Notes: generated from the sequence alone by a model not told the origin. Positions 10,801 to 20,336 are shown, counted from the first letter of the stretch. The stretch: 64,000 bases of DNA from Chitinophagaceae bacterium (GCA_004028765.1 SAIX01000012.1:1-64000); one strand, 5' to 3'. Translations and numbers: made by a program.

Positions 10801-11144
10801 CCAATTATCCTTCTTATATACTGGAAAGGTGGCAGAGCGTCGGACAGGCAGCAGCAGTTCAAAAATTATCGAACTCTAATACAGCGACGGCCACAGCTTA
10901 CAATTTATTTTTAAATAGCGACGGAGCTTACAGTGACGCATCTTTCATCCGTTTGAAAACGGTCAATATAGGATATCAACTTCCGACTTCTCAATTGAAA
11001 AAAATGAAGATTCAAGGCTTAAGGCTATATGTATCCGCTCAAAATCTATTAACGTTTACGTCCTATAAGGGACTTGATCCGGAAACAAAAGGTCTAACAC
11101 CAATAACCAAAGTTATTACTACCGGCATTCAAATCACACTTTAA
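7830..11144 (+). CDS. SusC/RagA-family TonB-dependent outer-membrane protein with STN domain
   Basis: Signal/TM, STN domain, carboxypeptidase-like 'LEGASVTVKGNNKGLITDATGKVSF', plug 'DADATAIYGSRGANGVILITT'; ATG at 7830 (MHPHASG). Confidence 0.95.
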   Translation: MHPHASGFTIPRTYQKLLMVAKLTMLILVLALSQASARIGAQTVKLNVKNEKLGNVLREIKRQTGYDYVYNAKFASEARSITIITNGEDLQAVLQKCFQDQPFTYEITDKIIVIKEKSAPKPETKNAAAAPLALPPPPTDVTIVVTDADGQPLEGASVTVKGNNKGLITDATGKVSFKAVDDNAILVVSFTGYQSQEFNINKRRTIGIKLQTSTSQLDETVVIAYGKTTKRFATESIVKVKGEDIEKQPVGNAILALESRVPGLQIYQTSGIPGRGFTILLRGISSINASGRSPLYLVDGVPLSTASMDNNNLGTPGGVSSTPLASLNPQDIASIEVLKDADATAIYGSRGANGVILITTNKGKPGRVKLNINLQNGQTKATRFMDLLNREQYLQLRHEAFTNDGVTALPSNTYDLNGNWDTTRYTDWQKLFIGNTGHFFTGQASLTGGSENTSFLLGTNYTKETTIYPGNFYDERYSVHFSADHFSTDRKFKVSINSIYTIQLNKLPPTDFVSSRYLTLSPVAPALYDSSGKLNWQNNTWLNPFSNLYNIIKNNSEYLNGNVALSYRFNRNFQFVTNLGYSTQMYDQVQVAPQTSFNPASGTLSSSGFANQKRERWILEPQLNYQFTLGKAKLTASVGNTTINEKSTGMSLSAKGFSNDGLIENPAAATTIQVTSVNYSLYKYIGFFGKMNFNAGDKYLFNLTARRDGSSRFGPGNQFGNFGAAGIGWVFSKEKFISEKSLISFGKIRASYGTTGNDQIGDYQFLDTYTPYTNAYLGVSPLLPQRLQNPDYAWEKVNKLDLGLDIGLLKDKILISADYYDHRSSNQLLSYPLPGITGFTSVLTNLPAKIQNRGFELQVSSTNMRSKNFRWESIFNITVPQTILLAYPGIESSAFSLLTVGESFFSSRVLHYLGVDPQTGLYTFEDYDKDGKISSPNDYKKIINNGQQFYGGFENKLMYRGWSLDVNFHFVRQKYATSYYALNGSVPIVATNYPSYILERWQSVGQAAAVQKLSNSNTATATAYNLFLNSDGAYSDASFIRLKTVNIGYQLPTSQLKKMKIQGLRLYVSAQNLLTFTSYKGLDPETKGLTPITKVITTGIQITL

Positions 11145-11148
11145 AAAT

Positions 11149-12543
11149 ATGTTTATGCGAAAGTTTATTATACAAGCAGTTATTTTGATAGCGTTGGTTT
11201 GTCCGCTGAGCAGTTGTAAAAAATTTGTTCGGGTCGATCCGCCAACCAATGTATTGCTCGGAACTGCAGTGTACTCCAATGACGGGGGTGCTATTGCCGC
11301 TCTATCAAGTGTCTACGCTAGAATGGCTACCTTCAATACCATGCAGTATTCAAGGGCAATGGGCTACTCATCCGATGAATTCAATAATTTCTCGACCAAT
11401 TCAAATGATATCCAATTTTTCACCAACGGGTTACTTACTAATAATGCTTATGTCAAGGGTTTTTGGAACGACGCCTATTTTTATATCTATCAGGCAAATG
11501 CACTTTTGGAAGGACTGCAAAAGTCTCCGGGTGTTAGTGCCAAAGTAAATACTCAATTACAAGGAGAAGCGAAATTCATCCGCGCATTTTATTACTATTA
11601 TTTGGTTAATCAATTCGGGGACGTACCACTTGTGACGAGTACAGATTATGCTACGAACGCGCTAATGCCGCGAACGCCTGCTTTAGACGTTGTCAAACAA
11701 ATCATTGCAGATCTCAAAGATGCGGAAGCGAATCTCAGTAATAATTATTTAGGAGGTGATGCGATAACCACAACAACAGAAAAGCTAAGACCTACCAAAG
11801 CGGCCGCTCGTTTTTTGCTTTCACGGACCTATCTATATCAAAAGGATTGGGCGAACGCTGAAGCTGCAGCAACAGCAGTTATTTCAACAGGGGTATATTC
11901 TTTAGTGACAGCAGATCTCACGAAGGTCATGCAAAAAAACAGCATCGAAGCGATTTGGCAAGTTTCTACGAATTCTACTTTTAATACCAATGAGGGCTAT
12001 TATTTCGTCGCGCTTTCGACGCCTGCGTATATTTCTTTGAGTACATCCCTTTTGAATGCTTTCGAACCGAATGATAAGCGACGAACAAATTGGGTAGGAT
12101 CAATTAATGTTGGCAGTACTACTTATTATTATCCATACAAGTACCGAATTCAAAACTCAACCACTGTTTCTGAATATGTCATGGTACTGCGATATGCTGA
12201 ATTGTTCCTGTTGAGAGCGGAGGCTTATGCGCAACAAAATAAATTAACTGAAGCTATCAGTGATCTTAATACCATTAGGACAAGAGCAGGTTTGCCTCTA
12301 TTGCCTTCTTCTCTAACCCAAACACAACTTTTAGCAGCTATTGAACAGGAGCATCGGATTGAAATGTTCAGCGAGTGGGGAGATCGTTGGCTATTCCTAA
12401 AACGTACCAGTAGGGTCGATGCGATAATGTCAGTCTACGCCCCGACTAAGGGTACTACATGGAATTCGAATTGGAGTCTATATCCGATACCAGTGAACGA
12501 GATCACTAATGATCCTAACATGAAACAAAACTCCGGGTATTAA
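11149..12543 (+). CDS. SusD/RagB-family nutrient-binding lipoprotein
   Basis: Lipobox 'LSSCKKF'; 'GEAKFIRAFYYYYLVNQFGDVPLV'; C-terminal 'EQEHRIEMFSEWGDRWLFLKRT'. Confidence 0.95.
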   Translation: MFMRKFIIQAVILIALVCPLSSCKKFVRVDPPTNVLLGTAVYSNDGGAIAALSSVYARMATFNTMQYSRAMGYSSDEFNNFSTNSNDIQFFTNGLLTNNAYVKGFWNDAYFYIYQANALLEGLQKSPGVSAKVNTQLQGEAKFIRAFYYYYLVNQFGDVPLVTSTDYATNALMPRTPALDVVKQIIADLKDAEANLSNNYLGGDAITTTTEKLRPTKAAARFLLSRTYLYQKDWANAEAAATAVISTGVYSLVTADLTKVMQKNSIEAIWQVSTNSTFNTNEGYYFVALSTPAYISLSTSLLNAFEPNDKRRTNWVGSINVGSTTYYYPYKYRIQNSTTVSEYVMVLRYAELFLLRAEAYAQQNKLTEAISDLNTIRTRAGLPLLPSSLTQTQLLAAIEQEHRIEMFSEWGDRWLFLKRTSRVDAIMSVYAPTKGTTWNSNWSLYPIPVNEITNDPNMKQNSGY

Positions 12544-12566
12544 TTTAAAAGTGACAAATTGAAAAT

Positions 12567-13901
12567 ATGAAGTATTGTTTTCTACTGTTTTTGAATAGTC
12601 TTATTGGATTATCATCCGTGCAAGCGCAAACTGAAGAAGAAAAAAATTTTTATCCAACTGTGGGCAGGAAGATGCCAGAGATAGAAATTAATCACATCAA
12701 ATATTTCAATAAAAGTTCCGTCAACAGCAATGATTTTAAAGGCAAGTGGGTTGTGTTTGATTTTTGGAACCGTACATGCGGAACATGTGTAGCCAGATTT
12801 CCTAAAGTTAACAGCCTTAATGAAAAGTATGGTGACAGGATGCAATTTCTTCTTGTTGGGTTACAGGATGATATTAATTTGATACAACCTATGTTTGATA
12901 AGTTTAAGGCTAGACTTAAGCTTACGATACCCTGCGCTTTTGATTCAGCTATTTTCAAACGGTTAGACATCGGACCTTGCCCGCATATTGTTATTGTTGA
13001 TCCAAATGGTATTGTACGCGGTGTTACAAGTAATATTAATGAGGATAATGTAAAAGATCTTTTAGCAGGAAGGTCAACCAATCTTGAGACGACCTATTTC
13101 CGCAGTTCCGAAGTTGGGGTTAATAAAAAAATAGATCTGGCAAAGCCCTTACTTGTGAATGGAAACGGAGGTACGGATTCGGGGTTCCTGTATCGTTCCT
13201 TAATATTTCCGTGGGATCCCTCATTTTCTTATCATTTAGACTTTGATCTAAAATGGGTCGTTAAGCAAAATCTTTTTCAGTTAACAGGGATTACTTTAAA
13301 CCGATTATATAACTACGGATTTATAGGGAAGTATGGCCTTTCACCAAATGATCCTGAATACTATGAGTTTCGCCGAGACCCGATAATCGAAATGAAAGAC
13401 TCAATTAAATTCCAAAAAGATCCAGATCCAGCTACCGGAAGAGGATTTTATTGCTTTAGTCTATCATTTAAGAAAGGAGAGATGAGTGTTGAAAGGCTAA
13501 AATCTCTGATAAAATCTAATGTCGATAATTTTTTCGGATTGGAGAGTAGTATTGAAAAAAGACAAAGCAGATACTGGAGCCTCATTTGTACTTCGGATTC
13601 TTCGCGGGAAAGACTGAAGGCAAGAAATTCAGACTCTTCTTACATAAGAGGGTTACCTCATGCTTCTTTCACGGCGAAGAATATACCTGTATTAAAGCTT
13701 ATTTATAAAATCTATAGTGGTGCCTACCCGGAGTACCCCATTTTTAATGACACTGGGATTAATGGGAATATTGACCTTACAATGGATTGTATTCTGACTT
13801 CCCTTGAAGATGTTAAGCGTGCTTTACGAGAGAATGGGTTAGACCTTGTATTAAAGGAACGCGAAATGAAAGCTATTGTTATTAGAGATGCAATACATTA
13901 A
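12567..13901 (+). CDS. TlpA-like thioredoxin-domain protein
   Basis: 'KWVVFDFWNRTCGTCVARFPKVNSL' with CGTC active site. Confidence 0.8.
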   Translation: MKYCFLLFLNSLIGLSSVQAQTEEEKNFYPTVGRKMPEIEINHIKYFNKSSVNSNDFKGKWVVFDFWNRTCGTCVARFPKVNSLNEKYGDRMQFLLVGLQDDINLIQPMFDKFKARLKLTIPCAFDSAIFKRLDIGPCPHIVIVDPNGIVRGVTSNINEDNVKDLLAGRSTNLETTYFRSSEVGVNKKIDLAKPLLVNGNGGTDSGFLYRSLIFPWDPSFSYHLDFDLKWVVKQNLFQLTGITLNRLYNYGFIGKYGLSPNDPEYYEFRRDPIIEMKDSIKFQKDPDPATGRGFYCFSLSFKKGEMSVERLKSLIKSNVDNFFGLESSIEKRQSRYWSLICTSDSSRERLKARNSDSSYIRGLPHASFTAKNIPVLKLIYKIYSGAYPEYPIFNDTGINGNIDLTMDCILTSLEDVKRALRENGLDLVLKEREMKAIVIRDAIH

Positions 13902-14152
13902 ACCATCCTTGAAAATACAAACACAAGGCGACAGCGACACTTTTGTAAGCCTTCTGTCGCGAAATAATATTGATCCGAATTACAAATTCATTAGGGCGTC
14001 AATTCATGGTGGCATTCACTTATTATTTTCAGCATAAAAAAATCTAAATACTCTAGGAATGAAGTATTACTGTTTTTAATAAAAAGGAAATACGAAAGAT
14101 CACGGCTCAAAATGATCTGTGTTCGTATTGAATATATTAAAATAAAGATATC

Positions 14153-14605
14153 ATGAAGAGAATTATTTTGCTATACGCAATTTTCATTGCCACTCGTGTG
14201 CAAGCCCAACGACCCGATCCCGTCCACTGGACCACCACCTACACTTCCACCAGCGACAAAACTGGTACACTCCATTTCACCGCCACTATCGACAAACCCT
14301 GGCATATTTATGCCCAGGTACAACCAAAAGAGGCGGTCGCGATTCCAACGAAGTTTGTGGTCAATACCAATCCTTTGATCACAGCCACCGGTAAACCCAA
14401 AGAGCTCGGCAAAAAAGAAACCTACAAAAACACTGAAGTCGGTATCACACAATATCAGTACGGAGATAAGGTAGAGTTTGTCCAGGAAATCAAACTGAAA
14501 GTAAAGGTCAAAACCAATCTCTCCGGCACCATCACTTACCAGGCGTGTAATGATGAATTGTGTTTACCGGTGAAGACGATACCCTTTAATGTTAAAATCG
14601 AATAA
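14153..14605 (+). CDS. DsbD N-terminal-like periplasmic protein
   Basis: Signal peptide; 'TIDKPWHIYAQVQP...ITYQACNDELCLPVKTIPF' typical of DsbD N-domain. Confidence 0.75.
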   Translation: MKRIILLYAIFIATRVQAQRPDPVHWTTTYTSTSDKTGTLHFTATIDKPWHIYAQVQPKEAVAIPTKFVVNTNPLITATGKPKELGKKETYKNTEVGITQYQYGDKVEFVQEIKLKVKVKTNLSGTITYQACNDELCLPVKTIPFNVKIE

Positions 14606-14606
14606 G

Positions 14607-14996
14607 ATGCCGATCCTCTATAAAATATTCCTGTTCCTGCTTATAAAAAGTGGTGCAGTTATGTTGGGGAAAGGTAATCAAGAGCCTTCGGCATACAGTA
14701 ACAGCACTTCGGTTCAAAACACAATGATGTCATTCAAACCGATATTATCCTTGCAGGGGGATATCCAATTTCTCGAAGAAGCCATAACCATCTGCCAAGA
14801 ATACCTGCCTGCAGGTATTGATCGCCACTACGACCAAGGTTTGCCGGAAGCATCCAGGGCTGTCATCCAGTTTCATCAAATGGCAGATGAATGCAGGACA
14901 AAGATCAGTCACCAGTTGATCATAAGACTGGCGGGAAAGATACTGGTGGAGTGGAAGAGCCCCGGTGGTGAAAATGGTTTTCTAGGTGGACAATAA
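14607..14996 (+). CDS. Hypothetical protein
   Basis: Small ORF between DsbD-like and AraC genes. Confidence 0.4.
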   Translation: MPILYKIFLFLLIKSGAVMLGKGNQEPSAYSNSTSVQNTMMSFKPILSLQGDIQFLEEAITICQEYLPAGIDRHYDQGLPEASRAVIQFHQMADECRTKISHQLIIRLAGKILVEWKSPGGENGFLGGQ

Positions 14997-15411
14997 TAAT
15001 AGTATGCCATCGACAAATTCAACCATATCATTAGCCCATTATCGCCTGGCGGCAGAAGTTGCAGAGTATATCCGCGAACATGCCTGTGAGCGGGAGTTAC
15101 TATCCATTCCCCGGTTGGCCCAAAGATTTGGTGTATGCCGTACTACACTAAAGACCTGTTTCAAATACCGACATGGGGTGAGTGTACATAAGTATGTGCT
15201 TTCGGCACGAGTCGAGAAAGCAAAAAACCTAATACTTGAGCGGCCCATGCCCATCAAAGAGATAGCCTGGGAGTTGGGGTATACAGATGTGGCTAATTTC
15301 GCCCGGGATTTTCGGAAGGTGGTGGGTATAAGTGCGGGTGAGTGGGTTAGAGGTAATAGAGTTGGGCGGATGGAGATGGAAGAAGTGGGTTGTGGCTTAC
15401 AAATATCTTAA
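14986..15411 (+). CDS. AraC-family HTH regulator
   Basis: 'VEKAKNLILERPMPIKEIAWELGYTDVANFARDFRKVVG' AraC HTH. Confidence 0.85.
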   Translation: MDNNNSMPSTNSTISLAHYRLAAEVAEYIREHACERELLSIPRLAQRFGVCRTTLKTCFKYRHGVSVHKYVLSARVEKAKNLILERPMPIKEIAWELGYTDVANFARDFRKVVGISAGEWVRGNRVGRMEMEEVGCGLQIS

Positions 15412-15455
15412 TTTACTTATTTTCAGTTAATTATAAATTAGTTAGTATTGCAAAT

Positions 15456-15479
15456 AATAATATTTTTACAAATATTATT
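15456..15479. repeat. AT-rich 10-bp perfect inverted repeat upstream of ncRNA/Abi locus
   Basis: AATAATATTT-TTAC-AAATATTATT; possible operator. Confidence 0.35.
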
Positions 15480-15503
15480 TACAAATTAATTTGAAAATAT
15501 AAT

Positions 15504-15511
15504 TACATTTG
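15504..15511 (+). promoter_or_regulatory. Bacteroidota -7 box for ncRNA/Abi locus
   Basis: TACATTTG matches TAnnTTTG; no convincing -33 box. Confidence 0.5.
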
Positions 15512-15514
15512 TGC

Positions 15515-15581
15515 TAACAACACCTGTCAAGCCTCTTGGTCCTTTACCGGGCTAAAGCGCAACTCTGACGGGTTTTTTTTT
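15515..15581 (+). ncRNA. Candidate structured RNA (putative antitoxin or regulator) with intrinsic terminator, upstream of AbiF-like HEPN protein
   Basis: Closing stem ACCTGTCA (15522-15529)/TGACGGGT (15566-15573) followed by 9 T; inner AGCC/GGCT and GGT/ACC helices; CTTT in the GGT/ACC loop complements downstream AAAG (H-type pseudoknot possible). Confidence 0.6.
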
Positions 15582-16593
15582 GCCCCCCACCGAAGGATTT
15601 TGGCAATATAAAACCATAACTGCTATCACTGATAAAATTCCATACAAACATCCGCCATTGCCTGTGCCCGATCAGATCGATCTATTACTAGGCAAAGGCT
15701 TGGTTATCGGTGACCGATCGCTGGCGGAAACGTTTCTTAACCACGTCAGTTATTTCCGGTTTAAAGAATATTCCTGGACTTTCAAAGATTATAAAGAAGC
15801 TGATGGCAATTACCATAAAGGGACTACGTTCGAGCAGGTAAGGGACCTGTATTACTTTGACAGGCGGTTGAAGCTACTCCTGTTTGAAGCAATAGAAAGT
15901 ATTGAGATCGCTGTAAAAACACAACTATCCAATATCATGTCGTTACGTCACGGGATACATTGGTACCTTGACGATGCGCACTTTTTTTCAGAGGCAGAGA
16001 AAAAGAAAATAAGAGAACGTGAAGGGGAAGATTTTAAATGGTTCGATCACAGCGCATTTTTGGCAGACCTGGAAGAAGAACTTGAAGATCCAGAGGAGAT
16101 TTCGCTAAAATATTATAAGAAATCCTACGAGCCAAAGCATCCACCGTCCTGGATGGTGATGGAAATGATCTCGTTTGGAACCTTGTCAAAAATGATTGCA
16201 AACCTGCAACCTTCGGATGAAAAAACTGCGATCTGTGAAAGCTTTCGTTTAACTAAACTGCAATTGGTTTCATGGTTACACTGTTTTGCATTTTTAAGGA
16301 ACCGCTGCGCACACCACGCCAGGCTAGTACATAATAATGTTCGATTTGCTCCGGCTATGCCTCGAAAAGCCAGCCGGATTTTTCTTACCGAACATGCCGA
16401 GGTGGAAGACAATAGTATATATGCCGCATGCGCTTGTATGCAGTTTATGCTACAAACCTGCAACCCACAGGCTTGCTTTGGGGCTAATTTAAAGGCATTA
16501 TTTGACCAGTTTCCTACTGTCAGGGCGTCAGATCTCGGGTTTACGGCGAATTGGCGAAAAGAGGCCCTGTGGAGAGGAAGTGAAGGCCTGTAA
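15580..16593 (+). CDS. Abi_2 (AbiD/AbiF)-family HEPN protein
   Basis: 'LPVPDQIDLLLGKGLVIGDRSLAETFLNHVSYFRFKEYSWTF' N-terminal Abi_2 pattern and 'FLRNRCAHHARLVHN' HEPN RxxxxH; only non-ATG starts (TTG at 15580), so 5' end uncertain. Confidence 0.85.
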   Translation: MPPTEGFWQYKTITAITDKIPYKHPPLPVPDQIDLLLGKGLVIGDRSLAETFLNHVSYFRFKEYSWTFKDYKEADGNYHKGTTFEQVRDLYYFDRRLKLLLFEAIESIEIAVKTQLSNIMSLRHGIHWYLDDAHFFSEAEKKKIREREGEDFKWFDHSAFLADLEEELEDPEEISLKYYKKSYEPKHPPSWMVMEMISFGTLSKMIANLQPSDEKTAICESFRLTKLQLVSWLHCFAFLRNRCAHHARLVHNNVRFAPAMPRKASRIFLTEHAEVEDNSIYAACACMQFMLQTCNPQACFGANLKALFDQFPTVRASDLGFTANWRKEALWRGSEGL

Positions 16594-16764
16594 GCGTTAC
16601 TATCCCGCTCAAAAAAAGAAATAATAAAGAAGCTGATACATAAAGTAAACGACTGGGGTGTTGATTACTCCAGTCCGATAATGAATGCCCCGATGTTTTA
16701 CTTTGATTTATTTATGTTAGCTCGATAATCCTTTCTTAAGGCTTTCAATACTACTAATCCCTCA

Positions 16765-17427
16765 TCATTGTAATCGTAAAACCAGACTATCTTTTTTTAC
16801 TCCAGTTGCTGAGATCGCGAAAGTTTTACGCCCTATTAATAACCGGTTATTAAATGCCATCTTCCCTATAAAGTATTGATTGGTCGCGGGTAGATTAAAA
16901 TAGCGAACCCGACCATCGTTATCTGTTTTTACTGAATCAATCACGCCACCAGCAAAACTGCTATCAAAGAAGATTTTGTTTACAAAGCGATAAATAGTTG
17001 CATTGTTTACCGGACTGGATAAGGAGTCATACACGGTTAAGATGAGCCCGTTCATAGCGCGTTCATCCGGATATAAACGAAAAATACTAGTACCTGCTGA
17101 GGAGGCGGACATACTACCATAATAAGGAATACTGGTCAGCGTATCTACTGCGACCAGTGTATAGGCTGCACTGCTTACATTGGTAAATTGAAATTTTCCA
17201 TTGTCATCGGTCAGCACCGAATAAATAAAGCTGCTATCTGTCAGACTCTTCTTCAAATAAATATTTCGATTTCTCAACGGTACTGTATCAATTTTTGCAT
17301 CAAAGGTTTTTACCAACACGGCTATTCCGTTGATGGTTTCTGTACCGCTCAGATCATCGAAGGTATCCTTCCGGCATGCAGCCATCAAAGTGGTGAGAGA
17401 TAATAGAAAAATCAGTTTAGATTTCAT
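16765..17427 (-). CDS. Lipoprotein with carboxypeptidase-regulatory-like beta domain
   Basis: Signal with lipobox-like 'LMAAC'; 'DDNGKFQFTNVSSAAYTLVAVDT'. Confidence 0.5.
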   Translation of the reverse strand: MKSKLIFLLSLTTLMAACRKDTFDDLSGTETINGIAVLVKTFDAKIDTVPLRNRNIYLKKSLTDSSFIYSVLTDDNGKFQFTNVSSAAYTLVAVDTLTSIPYYGSMSASSAGTSIFRLYPDERAMNGLILTVYDSLSSPVNNATIYRFVNKIFFDSSFAGGVIDSVKTDNDGRVRYFNLPATNQYFIGKMAFNNRLLIGRKTFAISATGVKKDSLVLRLQ

Positions 17428-17432
17428 GATAC

Positions 17433-20336
17433 TTATTTGAACAGTAATTTGAATAAGGATAGAACCATCGTTGGATCCATAGAGACTCCAAAATAACTGC
17501 CGGAGGTTTTGTATTTGGATGATTGATCAATAATCTGACCGTTCGCTACCTTATAGATATCGTATTTATAATAATGTGCGCCGTAATTAATACTTACGCC
17601 CGGTACTACATCATAGGCTAGTCCTGCGTATAGGTTGTCCAGAGGGTTTAATACTTCAAAGCCACCAAATAGACTGAGGCGCTTGAGTAAGAAGCGTGGA
17701 AGTAATCCGTCGTCAGCAGAGAAGGTTCTGGTAGGATGAATTTGGAAACCAAGGACGAATTTCGCCGCATCGTCTTTGTTGGTGATTTTGAAGGCTTGCC
17801 CCGCTGTATCCACGTATACTTGCCTTGCGGAATGCCTGTTGATGAAAATCCCTGTGCTCAGCGTTACGATCCGCTCTTTTCCAACAAAGTATTTCCTGGA
17901 AGGTGTTTTTTTGCTGGACTCGTCTGTAATGCGGTAGGTGTTGGTATAGGGAACAGTGGAGTCTTCTGCCGGTAGAACATAGGTGTTGTAGAGAAAATCT
18001 TCATCTTTCGGTTGGTATTCTGTTGGCAGATCAATTTTTTCTGGTGTGGGCAGTTTAAAATAATCATTCAACATCTTACGTAGCAGAAGGAATTGCCAGT
18101 ATTCATACCGAAGTTCAGATAATAAGGCCTCACAAGCTGCATTGCCAGCTGGACAGCGTTTGTCGACAGTTTTTTGTACTTCGGCTTTGTGGGCTTGGCT
18201 TAGTAATGCTGCCACTTCGTTTGCGGAGTTACGTAGTCTATCCAGATCGGTAATCAGGACTGGTGGCCTTGATCCGGACTCGCCCGTCCAAGACACCGTT
18301 TGTATATTTACCTGATCGAAGGTCTTAGGGTTTGGTTGAAAAGCAGATGGTGTGGTGCCAAAAAAATTCGAAAGTAAACTTGTAAGTCCGGCTGGCACCA
18401 GGCCAGTCGCTGCGTTTTGCAGTGCGCCTGTAGTGGCAATAAGCTGGCTTCGGAAAGTGCCGCTGTCGTTGAAGAAGCTGAATTTCTGGTCTATTGCAAT
18501 TTTATCATCCTTTTCTCCATTGACGATCCCAAATGATTCTTTAAACGATTCAGGCAAAATAGCCTTCTGGGTGATTGTCCTTCTATAAAAGTGATTACGA
18601 TCGTGAAAAAGAATAAAGTTTCTGGAATCAGGTTCAGAGAGCGGAAGTTGGATTCGATGAATGTATTGAGTAACTGTTGTGAATTGCTTGTAGTCTTTTA
18701 AAAGCTCTGCTTTCTTTTTCTTGCCAGGATCATTTAGGCCAAACTTGTCCGTGGCATTTTCCCTCTCCTTATTATAAAAATCAAACCTGGAGAACAGAGA
18801 GTCGTTTTTACGTAGAAACCAAAGATTCCAATTAATGAGCCTCATGTACTCCTTATATTGTTTTTCCTTGGTCAGATCCTGTGCCTCTTTTTTGGCAATC
18901 TCATCTACAAAAGTGGGAGAGGTAACATCAAAATAATTTAATTTGATATCACCGCCGCTATACCAGATCCATCTTTTCAGCCAGGTTCCAATAGATGAAG
19001 TGGGTGTGAAATAGCAGTCGTAGGCATGAAGCTTATCCAGCCATTTTTTTAGGGCTGGCAGATCCTTGCATTCCGGTTGTGCAGATTTGAATAATAATGG
19101 CTGGAGGTCTTTATCCATTGCATCCGGCTCTGCCGTGATCGCTTCCTTAATTTTTGATAATTCATCTCGATTTAACAAACCAATTGTTTGGTTGTGCCAA
19201 TCGATGATTTTTGTGAGATTGTCGTTATTTATTGTAATCTGAAGATCGAGTGATTCCTTGTCTGCATCATAAATGGACCTGATCCTATTCTTTTTAGAAG
19301 TGGGGGCTGCGGTAAATGAAGTTGTGGATAACATGGGCATGAATCGTCCTGAAAATTGACGCAATCCATCTGGTGCCTCATAAGCCGTTGAAGAAAGGTA
19401 AGCTGGTACATAGTATTTGCTTAGACTGGAATCACAACAGTATAGGTTTCTGACCAGTTTCTGTTTAAAGGAGACGTCCCGGAGTGATTGTTCAAAGCTG
19501 GAGACTTCCTGAAGCGCTGCTTCAACAGCTGAGCAGCGGCAGAGTTCAGAATTACATTCTGGGTTTATTCCAGTAGCGATATTATATGCATCCAGTTTTT
19601 CCTGCAACTCCCTCATTATATTTAATTGAGATTGCCAATCTGTTTTGAGCCTATCAACGGAATCCAATAGTTGCTTTGTGAATTGAGGGGTAGGTTTGTC
19701 CAAATTTTTTATGCGGTCGATGAGACCGAGTAATGATATTGAATCTGCTTCTCGTTTTTTCTGTACATCTTTTAGTGATTGCGTTATCGAGGATGCATCT
19801 CTTCTCTCTATCTCGGAGGACTTGAAATCGCTTAAGGCTAAAGTATATTCACTGCAGCTAATCAGGCTTAATATCCAGGGTGAAAACATGCTGGTATTAT
19901 CCTGGATATTCTTTTCGAGCAGTTTTGCTGCTTTGTAAATTTCCGATTCTTTGCTCGCAGAAGGGCATTGATCTATAAGTCGCTTGGCATTCAAGAGTAA
20001 ATGAAAATAGGAACGTATCAGTTTTGTTTTTTGGCTACTAGCGTCATCCACGAAGAGATTGTAAAAAACAGCTAATCGCTTATTAAGCGAGGCGGTGTAA
20101 TCTGCCTCTGGAGCTAGTCTAGCGTTTGGTGAAAATTGAATGGAGATGTGATCAATTTTGCGAAACTGAGGCGGTAAGGCATTTGTAATCCTGCCGTCAC
20201 CATCCAGTTTGACATAAATCCTGCGGGAAAAAATGTTTCCTACATCATAGGCAAATCCGGGAAAATGGGCCTTAACCTGGCCGAAACCAACATGCCCAGC
20301 CAGTAATAAAACCAGCAGCAAACAGAGCTGTTTCAT
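17433..20336 (-). CDS. Large secreted hypothetical protein
   Basis: 967 aa with signal peptide 'MKQLCLLLVLLLAGHVGFGQ'; 5 bp upstream of lipoprotein gene. Confidence 0.5.
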   Translation of the reverse strand: MKQLCLLLVLLLAGHVGFGQVKAHFPGFAYDVGNIFSRRIYVKLDGDGRITNALPPQFRKIDHISIQFSPNARLAPEADYTASLNKRLAVFYNLFVDDASSQKTKLIRSYFHLLLNAKRLIDQCPSASKESEIYKAAKLLEKNIQDNTSMFSPWILSLISCSEYTLALSDFKSSEIERRDASSITQSLKDVQKKREADSISLLGLIDRIKNLDKPTPQFTKQLLDSVDRLKTDWQSQLNIMRELQEKLDAYNIATGINPECNSELCRCSAVEAALQEVSSFEQSLRDVSFKQKLVRNLYCCDSSLSKYYVPAYLSSTAYEAPDGLRQFSGRFMPMLSTTSFTAAPTSKKNRIRSIYDADKESLDLQITINNDNLTKIIDWHNQTIGLLNRDELSKIKEAITAEPDAMDKDLQPLLFKSAQPECKDLPALKKWLDKLHAYDCYFTPTSSIGTWLKRWIWYSGGDIKLNYFDVTSPTFVDEIAKKEAQDLTKEKQYKEYMRLINWNLWFLRKNDSLFSRFDFYNKERENATDKFGLNDPGKKKKAELLKDYKQFTTVTQYIHRIQLPLSEPDSRNFILFHDRNHFYRRTITQKAILPESFKESFGIVNGEKDDKIAIDQKFSFFNDSGTFRSQLIATTGALQNAATGLVPAGLTSLLSNFFGTTPSAFQPNPKTFDQVNIQTVSWTGESGSRPPVLITDLDRLRNSANEVAALLSQAHKAEVQKTVDKRCPAGNAACEALLSELRYEYWQFLLLRKMLNDYFKLPTPEKIDLPTEYQPKDEDFLYNTYVLPAEDSTVPYTNTYRITDESSKKTPSRKYFVGKERIVTLSTGIFINRHSARQVYVDTAGQAFKITNKDDAAKFVLGFQIHPTRTFSADDGLLPRFLLKRLSLFGGFEVLNPLDNLYAGLAYDVVPGVSINYGAHYYKYDIYKVANGQIIDQSSKYKTSGSYFGVSMDPTMVLSLFKLLFK

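Noticed and set aside
13927-13967. GCGACAG...CTGTCGC inverted repeat
   Set aside because: Short 7-bp arms with long spacer and no T-run; not distinguishable from chance
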